Source: Eudorina sp. 2006-703-Eu-15
Taxonomy: Eukaryota; Chlorophyta; Chlorophyceae; Chlamydomonadales; Volvocaceae
Assembly (NCBI GenBank): GCA_003117195.1
Contig: BDSI01000025.1
Location: 204,898 to 268,897 of the forward strand
DNA length: 64,000 nt
Reading direction: 5' to 3'
The translations under genes were made by a program, and so were the position numbers. Below the pieces are notes generated by a model that was not told the DNA's origin, did no database searches, and saw nothing but the letters and a program-made list of their open reading frames with translations. Positions 46,801 to 56,988 of the stretch are shown piece by piece (position 1 is the first letter of the stretch; every line of letters starts with the position of its first letter).

Positions 46801-49800
46801 GCCCCCTCCCACACACGCCCCTCCCCCCTCCCGCTCCTCCCCCCCTCCCGCCACACCTCCGTCGCCAGCTGCGCCGCCCGGCCGTGCGCCGCCGCCGCCG
46901 CCCGCTCCTCCGCGGCGGCCACCTCGTACGCCTTACGTTATGTCGTACACGCAGTTGCCCACATACCCCGGGGGGTAGGGTGCGGCGGCCGCGGGGAGTT
47001 AGGGGGGAGGAGTTTAGGGTTAGGGTTGGTCGGGGTGGAAGTCATCCAGGGGGGGGGAAGAGTACCGTATGAGAAAACATAAAAACCCCTGGCTGTAACT
47101 TGACTGGTGGGCATCTCGGCCCCAAAGGGGGGGGCCCGCGCCTTTTCGGGGGGTGTTGGTCAAAGAGGGGTGGTGTGGTGTGTGTGTGTGGATCTTCACA
47201 CGCCCCGCGTGCTCTCGGTTCGTCCGAAGGGAGGTGGGGTGATTGTACTGCGAGCACCCCCCTCCCTGGACCACCCAGGCAGTTTGCCTGCCCATTTCCT
47301 ACACCCCCAAAGGCTGCCGCCCCCCTCCTCCTGGGCCCCCGCCTCATCCCCCATTTCCCCCCATCTAGACCCCTTAATCTCCCCTTTCGGGTTTATTTTT
47401 TGGGGAATGGATTGGGGAACCGATACGTGGCACAGGAGTTAATACGCGACCCAAGTTACTTACCATACATACTTGAATTATGCGCTCACCGCTACCGCGG
47501 GCGACCGCGTCACCGCCGGACCCATCCCGGACCAACCAACGCGCGACAGCACGAGGACGGACCACACCCCAGACAGCACAAATTATCGAGAACGTAGTAC
47601 TCACCTGCGCAAATGGGACGAAACGCGGACGGACGGCGAGGCGAACGGAAGATGTGAGTGGCAACAAAGGGCAGACAAGTGGCAGGCAAAGGCAAAGGTT
47701 AAACTATTTGTGGTTTGGGGTTTGGGGTTTCTGTTTCATTGCTTAAACCCCAAACCCCAGAAACACCCCATCCTCAGGCCCCTCGGGAGTCGGGACCGGC
47801 CCCCCCCGCCCCCCCAACGTCGTCTCACCTCCCGGGCCTCCCGGATGCCCCCCTGGAGCCGCTCCACACTCGCCTTGTACTGCTCCTGACTGATCGGCTG
47901 TCTGTACGGCACAGTACGACACGTGTCACCTTTCGGAAGGAGCGGGAGCGGGAGCGGGAGGGCGACTGACTGACTGACATATGACATGACACGGGAGGGA
48001 GCGGGAGGGGACTGGACTGGACTGCACTGGATCAGCCGCCGCACCTGCACCGATCGCAGACCGCCAGGACCGCGGGGCCCTCCCCGCCGGGGCCCATCTC
48101 CTCGTGCTGGTGCTCGAAAGGTAAAGACGACGGCGGCGGCGCTGCTACTACTTCTGCAGCTGTTGTGCGTCCTGCTGTTGTTGTTTTGGACACCGCTAAT
48201 GCTGCTGCGGCCCCTGTCGGTGCCGCCCCTGTCGGCATCTGTGCCGCCGCGGCCCCCCCGGCCTGCTGCTGCTGCTGCTGCTGCTGCCTGTGGGTCGCCG
48301 CCGCTGCCGAAGCCACAGCCGATTGGTACTCCCTCAGCCCCGCCTCCAGCTGCCGCAGTCGACCCAGGGCCAGAGCCGCGGAGCTCTGACTCGCCTGCTC
48401 TCCAGGGGGGTCGGGAGGGGCGGGGCGGGGGCGGGGGGGAGGGGTAAGGGGACATTGGTGGACTTGTTAAACTGCGCTACTGCCAGAGCGGGGGCGGGAG
48501 GGTTCTGCTGTGTACGGAGGGTGTTCCAGTACGTACGGTACGGAGAGATGGGGCCCCAGGGACGAGGCGGACAGCCCCGCCCCGCGAGGGTCCCCTCCCC
48601 CTCTTCCCGCCCAGGAGCGACCCACCCACGGAACAGCGACCCACGGGTCAGTGACGCGGTCCCTCACCGCCAAGAGCTGCTGCAGCCGATCCGCCTCGCG
48701 CTGCCGCTCCCACACCAGCCTCCGCGCCTCCCCCAACTTGGCCTCCTCCTCCTCCTCCTCCTCCGCACCGCCACCGCCACCACCCTGCTGCTGCCGATGC
48801 TGCCGGCCCTCCTCCGGCCCCTCCCCGGCCCCCGCCTCCCCTGGCGCAGCGCCCCGCGGAGGCGGTGGCTCCGAAACCGCCGCGACCGGCGGCACCCCCA
48901 CCGCCACCGCCACCGCCACCGACTGCGCCTGCTCCTGAAAAGCAGTTAGGGGAACGATGATGGACGATAGAGAAAGACGTAACGGGTACTACTACAACAG
49001 CCGGAGACAGGACGGGGACATTCAGCGGGTGGGTGATTGGGCCTAGGGTGACGCTGCCGGAGCACGAGCCCCACGGGCCGGGGAGGGAGATCTCTCGCGG
49101 CCAGCACTCCCAACACTCCCGGGCCACCCTCCTCTCACTCGCACTCCCGCTCCCCGGGTCCGTCGGGACATATGCCTTTCTTGAAACCCTAAAACCCTGA
49201 AAGCCCTAAGCCCTAAATCCTTCCGCCACACACCACACGTGGGGTTTCATCCAAGTCCCTCCCGGGCTTGGTTTTGGGCGTAGTGGGTTTGGGGTTTAAT
49301 AAAACACCCTTCTGATTTTTCTGGTTTTGCTTTTGGGTTTCAAGTAAAAACACCCTTCTGACGCATGGCAGGCTCCGACACCTCCCGACACTCCCCACCC
49401 ACACATCGCCCGGGGATCCCGGTCCTGTCAACATTCTCCACCGGTCTGTTTCCTCTGGCAGCAGCATCGCAGTATGGATGTCTGCATGTCTTTTCGGATG
49501 TGCTGCTATACCCACCGCCGCCTGCCTCGCCGCCCCCCGCTGCGCCGCCGCCAGCTCCGCCTCCCACCGCCGCTGCTCGTCCTCCGCGGCGGCGATGGCG
49601 CGGCGCAGCTCCGAAACCAGGTGCCCGGCGGCGGCGCCGCGCGGCGCGAGCTCCGCCGCCGCCGCCGCCGCCTGGGCCGCCGCCTCCGTCACCTCCGTCC
49701 GCTGCTGCTCCTGCTCGTTGGCGATGGATCCGGGTGGGACGAGGGCGCGGAACGGAGGCAGGGTAGGGTAGGGTAGGGTAGGGTAGGGTAGGGTAGGGTA

Positions 49801-51797
49801 GGGTAGGGTAGGGTAGGGTAGGGTAGGGTAGGGTAGGGTACGGTGGGAGGTGGGAGTGGATTGAATCATTCGTTCTTAACCCCTGGCCCCACCTTTCAAA
49901 TCCCCCAACAGATTTTAAACCCCACCCACCCACCCTCGTCCACCTTTGCTCTGGCAGCAGCGCAGTTGAATGTGTCTACCAATGTCTTACACCCTCTCCC
50001 ACCCCCATCCCCCCACCTCGGAAACACGCAAGCGACGCAAACACGCCAAACACGCCACGCAAGGCCGCAGACCGCCACCCCGCGCCCCCACCACCCCGCG
50101 CCCCGCGCCCCCGCCACCCCGCGCCCCCACCAGCCGCAGCGCCTGCGCCGCCGCCCACTCCTCCTCCTGCCGCCCCAGCTCCGCCACCTCCGCCTCCCGG
50201 CGGCTGCGCTGCTCCGCGAGCAGCCTCGCGCGACCCGCCTCGGAGGCCGCCGCGGCGGCGGCCGCCCGCCGGGGGCCCACCAGCAGCTGCCGGGCCGCCT
50301 CCCAAATCTGATCCGTCACGATCCAGTTCCAGATCCAGATCCAAGTTTCGTCAAGTACGGTAGGCCCAGAGCAGATCCAGGTACAGATCCAGATTGAGAT
50401 CCAGAAACATGAGTTGGGTAAGGTATGTGTGCAAGCGGGGCGCGTTATGACGCTCGTAACAGGTCAAGACGCTCGTAGAAAAGAAAGGAATGACGCTCGT
50501 AACTGGCCAAGAAAGGAAAGGCGTCATGCAAGACCGCCGAGAAATCAACCCGAAAGACAAGCCCAGGCACACCCAGAAAAATCGCGGTGCGTCCTACCGC
50601 CCCCCCGCACCCGTGCGCCTTCCGTCCCTCCCTCCCTCCCGCCCTCCCTCCCTAGGCTCCCCCATCCCACCCTGCCTACACTAGCTACCTAGCAGCTACC
50701 TAGCAGCTACCTAGCAGCTACTTAGCAGCTACCTAGCAGCTACCCACCTCGAGATCCACCACCAGGCCGAGCTTCTGTTTGAGGGCGGCATCGTTAGCCT
50801 GTTCGGAGGGGAGGCGGCGTGGGGTGTGTCTGGTGGGGTGTGGTGTGGTGTGGTGTGGTGTGGGGGTACAGGGCCTTGGTGGGGGAGGGGGAATTTGAAA
50901 AGCGAAACCCAAGGCCGGACCAGAGGGCGAGACGTCGGAGGAGGCTGGTGGCAGCTCGGATGGCAGCTGCGGCACTGAGGGTCGGGCACCGAGGCGCGGC
51001 GGCGGCGGCGGCGGCGGCGGGGGGTTGACATTACACGTGTATCGGCGCGCACGCGCGTGGGACGCGTCTGTCGTACTACACCCTTTCCGTACCTCGAGCA
51101 ACCCTGTGATGTCGTTCTGTCCGAAGAAGCAGCAGCTGCGCAGCAAGTCTGTGGCGAACAGCCGCCGGATGCGCTCCTTGGGGGGGATTCGGGGAAAGGG
51201 GGGGTCAGTTTGACTGTGCCTGCCAATTTCCTGTACCCGGCCCACCCCCACCCCCTCGCTCCCCACGTTCCCTCCGTCCTGCTTGCTCGTTCCTCATTCC
51301 TCGTTCCTCACTTCCCCACCCGGCCCCCCACCCCCTCCCCACCCCACCGCGGTTCCGCTGATGTCCTGCAGCGTGAGGTCCTCCTCCCCCACCACCAGGC
51401 TGAGCGAGCTGGTCTTGCCGCGCTGAGGGGAGGGAGGGGAGGGGCAGAGGAGGGGCAGGGGAGGGGGAGGGGAGGGGCAGGGGAGGGGGAGTGTAGGAAA
51501 TTGGTAGACATTTTTATACTGCGCTGCTGCCAGGGGAGGGGGAGGGGCAGGGAGGGGCAGGGCGGAAGGATCGACAGGTGCCTCACCCATTTCCCACACC
51601 CCTCACCCTCCCGCGCTCCCCCGCCACCGCCACCACCTTGACCTCCCCTCCTCGGCCCTCCCCGGCCCTCCCCCGCCCTGCCACCCCCTCCCCGGCGGCT
51701 GCCTCATTCCCCCCAACCCCCACTTTTGCTCTGGCAGCAGCGCAGTTTGAATGTGCCTATCCCCCCCCCACCTCCCCGCCCTCCATCACCCCCGGCG

Positions 51798-51871
<74 letters not shown>

Positions 51872-52591
51872 CACGCACACACCACCATATTTGCGCCTGG
51901 GTTCGGGCGGGCGGGCGGGTTTCATTTCTAAACACACACACCCCACCACCCACCCACCCAACCCCAAATATATGTCTACCAATTTCCTATCCACCCAGCC
52001 ACCCACCCACCGACCCACCCACCCACCCACCCACCCACCCACCCACCCACCCACCCACCCACCCACCCACCCACCCACCACCCACCCACCCACCCACCCA
52101 CCCACCCACCCACCCACCCACCCACCCACCCACCCACCCACCCACCCACCCACCCACCCACCACCCACCCACCCACCCACCCACCCACCCACCCACCCAC
52201 CCACCCACCCACCCACCCACCCACCCACCCACCCACCTTGACCTCCCTCTCCACGCGAAAGGGACTGCCGTTGAGGCGGCCCCGCAGCGCCACCCAGCAC
52301 ACCCCGCACCCGTCGTTGCGCATCACGTCCACGGGCAACCGCCCGCCGCCGCCGCTCTGACCGGAGATGGTATGGGGAGGGGGGGGAGGGGGAGGGGGGG
52401 GGTATAGGAAAGTGGTAGACGGAGGGGGGCGGAGAAACAGACAGGGGGTGGGGGGGGGGAGCCGGGATGGGGTGGGAAGGGGCAGGGGCAGGGGCAGGGG
52501 AGTGAAGGGAATGGGAGTATTGACGTATGGAGGCTGCGCTGCTGCCGAGCAGAAGTCCGATCGGAAAGGGAGGGAGGGGTGCGAGGGAGGG

Positions 52592-52622
<31 letters not shown>

Positions 52623-53537
52623 GAGGGAGGGGTGGAGGGAGGGGTGGAGGGAAAGGACTTCGATCTGTCTGCCAATTTCCTAACCTCCCCAACCTCCCCA
52701 CCCACCCGCCCCACCCGCCGCACCCGCCCCCACCTCCGTCCTGGCCAGCACCTCCCCCGTCAGCGCCCACAGCGGGGCCGCCACCAGGCTGGTTTTGCCG
52801 GCGCCGTTGGAGTCGGCCCCCGCCTCGTCGACGTTCTCGCCCAGGATCAGCCGCACGCCGCGGTGGGACAGCGGGTAAGTCTGGGCGGGGAGGGGGGTTG
52901 CGGGGGCAGGGGAGGGGGGAGGGGGAGGGAGGGAGGGGGGAGGGGGAGGGAGGGGGCGCAGGGGTATATGGCGGCCATAGGGTAGGCAACGTTGAATTGC
53001 GCGAGCACACACAGTCGGTTGATATGGTATGTACATTGGTGCTTGGTTTGGGTCGGGCGGGTCTCTCATCTAAACACACAATCGACAGCGTTCTCCCGAC
53101 ACCGCGGCCATTCATTTACCATATGGGTCGGCCAATGGGGGTCATTCTGTACGCATACCGGCAAATGTTTGGGCGCCACTCGGCCCCTCGCATGTCACGC
53201 ACTCACTCACTGTTCTGCCCGCTTAACTAGCACATTTCCGTCGCCTACATCGCCTGTTACGCTGGACTTCGCTTCTCGCGGCTCTGTTTTCTTTTACGCA
53301 AATATGCTCCTACATATAACAGTAGCTGGATTGAGTCGGGCCGGAGGGCTCTCCCCCTCGTCGCGCACCTGCTCGTCCACAAACGGCCCGAAGCCCCGCA
53401 GCGTCACACTCTCCAGCTCCAGATCCACGAACCGGCCCGCGGGTCCGTCGCCGTCGCGTCCCGCGCCCGCCGCGTCGCGCGCCGCCGCCACCGCGTCGCG
53501 CACCGCCGCCGCCGCCGCCGGGCCCAGGCCCTGCCCC

Positions 53538-53571
<34 letters not shown>

Positions 53572-56500
53572 TGCTGCAGTACAGGTCCACGAGGTCCTCC
53601 GCCGACAGCCCCTCCGCCGCACTGACCCGGGCGGCGCGGGCCTGGGGCTGCAGCACCTGCTCCACCGAAACGCCTGCACGGGTTGCGGCCGGAGGGGTGG
53701 GAGGGGTGGGAGGGGTGGGAGGGGTGGGAGGGGTGGGAGGGGTGGGAGGGGTGGGAGGGGTGGGAGGGGTGGGAGGGGTGGGAGGGGTGGGAGGGGTGGG
53801 AGGGGTGGGAGGGGTGGGAGGGGTGGGAGGGGTGGGCGGGGTGGGCGGGGTGGGAGGGGTGGGAGGGGAGGGAGAGGAGGGAGGGGTAAAGCTTTAAGGA
53901 AGCCTACCACGCGGTGTACGACCACCCCACGCCACCCCGCCAGGCCCCCACCCCACCTCCAACCCCCATCCAGCCCCCCACCCGCACGCTCGAGGTCCGC
54001 CATTGCCTGTACGACACGATCGTCCTGCGCCTCTGCCGTACTGAGCCACAGCTTGACGCGATCGCCCGTCCGCAACGGGGCCGCCGCCGCCGCCGCTTCC
54101 ACCTCCGCCTCCTTCTCCCGCCCTTCCACCGATTCGCTGCCGCCGTCACGCGCGGCGGCGCCGCCGCCGCCGGCCGCCGCCAGCTGCATCAGCTCGTCCC
54201 GCGCCGCCGCGCCGCTCAGCCGTACATGTCTGGGCCCTATGTCCAGGGGTATCTCCCCCACACAGCTCCAAGAGGGGGCCTCCAGCACCAGCAGGCGCTT
54301 GGCCTCGTTGGCCTCGTTCAAGCTCACCTGGAGGGGGGGAGTGGGGGTTAATGAAAAGAAAAACAGCCCGGGGGGAAGTGGGGGAGGTGGGGGGTTTAGG
54401 AAATTGGTAAGACATATTTCATACTGCGCTGCTGCCAGAGCGACGGTTGTGGGGGTAGGGATGGGCACGCGGCGGCGGCGGCGACGGCGCACCTGGTACG
54501 GCGAGCCGACGTACGTGATGTTCGTACCCCGTACGGTGTGCGGCAGGTGGTAGTGGCCGCTGTACACGGGCAGCCCGGGCGGGAAGGCCCCCGGCTCCAG
54601 CCCCTCCTCGGCCTGACGCCACTGGTTGGTGCGGGCGGTGCGCTGCGGGGGGGCGTGGGGTGGGGAGGGGGAAAGGGGGCGGAGGGGGGCGGAGGGGTAT
54701 AGGAAATTGGTATACATATTGTTTACATAGGGGCCGGTGGGGAGGGGTAGGAGGGGCGGGGCGGGGCGGACGTGCGGCACGCATACACATACACACACAC
54801 ACACGTTTGCGGTTCCGGTTGGGCGTCTCATGAAACACACACACACACGTTCGCGTCCTGCAGCGCGGCAACGCAACCCCCCCCCCCTCACCCCGCATCC
54901 AGTAAAACTTTCTGCCTAACCCCACCCACCCCACCCGTCCCGCCCCCCTCCCCTCCCGGGGTATGCGCCCCTCCCCACCCCCGTTCTGTGGACTCCCCTC
55001 CAACCTCCCCTTGCACCGCATCGCATCACCCACCACTCACCACCCCAGCGCCCCCTCCCCTCCCCCCCGCTATGTCCGGGCCTTTTTCATCCTCACCCCC
55101 CTCTCCTCGCACCCACCCACTCACCCACCCACCCGTACCGCCCCTTCGTTCCCTTCCCTTCCCTTCCCTTCCCGACCCCCGCCCGCCCAACCCCCGGCTC
55201 CCGCCCCGGCCTCCCCACCACGTCAGCATGGAGGAAGATGGCGTTGACCCGCCCCTCCCCCTCCCCCTCCTCCACCGCCGCCGTCGCCGCCGCCGCAGCA
55301 GCAGCCGCAGCAGCGCCCGTCGCCTGCGCCATGGCCCGCTCCAGAACCGCCGTATCCCGCCTGTACGGCAGCCATAGGGCCCCCCGCCACAGGGTGGGCT
55401 CGTCGAAGACGTGTACGAGGGGGCACCCCAGCTCCAGGGGGGTCAGCCCGTGCTGCACCCCGCCGAGGTCCACCTGTGTACGTGTATGTGTATGTGTGTG
55501 TGTGTGTGTTTCGGGGGTTGAAGGGGGTTTAGGGGGAATACAGCGGGCATGGCGGCGCGGGAGGGGCGTGGGAGGGTACAGGAAATTATGAAATCGGTAG
55601 ACACGTGGGCGGAGGAGGGGTTCACAGGGCTACCCAGGGAGGGAGGCTAGCCCTAGGGTTTTGTAGGTAAACAAAAGTGTGATGCGCGGTGCCTAAACCC
55701 TAAACCCCTCCATCCATCCCAACCCCCTCACCCCCACCCCCACCCCCACCCCACTCCACCCCATCAACACCCCTTCCCCATCACCCCCCCACCCCCACCC
55801 CCACCCACCCCTCCCCATCCCGGGTGTGCCCGGGTTCGTTCTTCGGGTTTATTTTTTTCTCAATTTATCCAACCCTCCCCATCCACCAACCCCCCTCCAT
55901 CCCCCCCCCCATCCACCTGGTCATGGTTGCCCACCAGCATCACGACGGGCTGCCTCCAACGGGACATCTCCGTCAGCACCTGGTTCAGCGGCTCCACGGG
56001 CAGGGCGCCGCGGCGGTCCCAAAAGTCGCCTTGGGGGTGCGGAGGGGCGGGGGAGGGGGGGAGGGTGCGGGGGCGGGGCAGGGGGCGGGGGGGGGCCCGG
56101 GTTGTGGGGACCCCAGGGTTGCGTGTCCGGGTACGGGTACATGGGTCTAGGGATGCTTTGAACTGTGCTGACTGCCCGAGGGAGTGAGGGAGGGAAGGCG
56201 CTGGGGTTAGTGGTGGGGGGGGGTGCGGGGGGCTAGGGGTGCGCTGCGCCCCCCCTTCGCCCCCGACCATGCGCTTCCTGGCGTGCTCCCAAGCCTGCCC
56301 CGCCACCGCGCTTTTCCTCAATTTAACCCCCCTTCGCCTTCCCCTGCAGACTCCGGCACCCGGCAGGGTGTCGTGTGAGATCCCAGCCTATGCGCCTCAT
56401 GGGGGGGCGGGGGGGGGGGTTCAAGCCAGCTGGGGGGCCGCTGCGCCCTGGGTCCTGGGTCCCGCCGGAACCATCCCCCAAGCCCCACCCTCACCCCATC

Positions 56501-56956
56501 TGCCGGCGGCGCACCCCATCGTTGCCCACCCGCCTTCCTCACCCCACCCAACGTCCCTTCCTCACCCCCATCCCGCCCCACACATCCCCATCCCCACCCA
56601 ACCCCACACACTCCTACCCACCCACCCACCCTAGTTTCAAAATGGCCACCAATTTCCTACACCCCACCTAGATAACCCCCCCCCCGGCTCACCCAGGAAC
56701 AGCACCCCGGCCCCCCGCGCCGCCGCCTCCGCCTCCACCGCCCGCAGCACCTCCAGGCACGTCCTCAGGGAGCTCTCCCGTACATGCAGGTCGGAGAACA
56801 CCACCCACTGCCGTACGTCGTACCAGGGTGACCCGCTGGGCGGCACCTTGCTGCTGAAGGTCACTGCCGCCGGCGGTGCATCCGGACCCGGACTCAGACC
56901 CAGATCCGGACTCAGACCCAGATCAAGGCTCGGTGAGGAGCGGCCGGCAGCGCCGC

Positions 56957-56988
<32 letters not shown>

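Larger units (their letters stand above)
43981..50307 (-). other. Coiled coils and CxxC zinc-hook candidate of the fusion
   Basis: Exons 50307-44834 are rich in Ala, Glu, Arg and Gln with heptad character ([40 protein letters not shown]), typical of SbcC/Rad50 arms. The exon ending at 48045 closes with AVCDRC, and the next exon begins [17 protein letters not shown]. This gives C-x-x-C at the arm tip, the expected place for a zinc hook, with a phase-2 intron one base pair short of the following codon. The returning coil ([17 protein letters not shown]) ends before the C-terminal lobe. Confidence 0.75.
50748..53673 (-). other. N-terminal ATPase lobe of the fusion
   Basis: [10 protein letters not shown] is the first beta-strand of SMC/Rad50-type heads. 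The exon 52880-52734 reads [24 protein letters not shown], where NGAGKTS is the Walker A motif; an insert of about six residues precedes it compared with Rad50. [11 protein letters not shown] (exon 51176-51093) provides the Q-loop. Between them [19 protein letters not shown] and [19 protein letters not shown] form the beta-rich lobe. Confidence 0.8.
53982..56860 (-). other. Metallophosphoesterase (SbcD/Mre11-like) module of the fusion
   Basis: Motifs appear in the expected order. [11 protein letters not shown] supplies the first metal ligands (D-x-H). [12 protein letters not shown] supplies the GD motif, split by a phase-1 intron. [10 protein letters not shown] is the GNHD motif. FLHADV supplies a histidine-bearing strand, and [10 protein letters not shown] is the GHxH motif, followed by YVGSPYQ. 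The capping region after it reads [12 protein letters not shown] and [12 protein letters not shown]. All metal-ligand motifs of the calcineurin-like fold are present, so the active site looks intact. Confidence 0.85.

Noticed and set aside
49762..49838. True telomere end
   Set aside because: The (GGGTA) unit is not a known green-algal telomere repeat, it lies inside an intron, and coding exons continue on both sides.
51976..53115. Long minus-strand frames full of GGWVGGWV across 51976-53115 and 51704-52723
   Set aside because: They read through the (CCCA)n array and introns. The real exons of the fusion gene here are short and in defined phases.
53404..54891. 495-codon minus-strand frame containing a PLPPLPPLP tract
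   Set aside because: It joins parts of true exons in the wrong phase through the intronic (GGTGGGAGG)n array.
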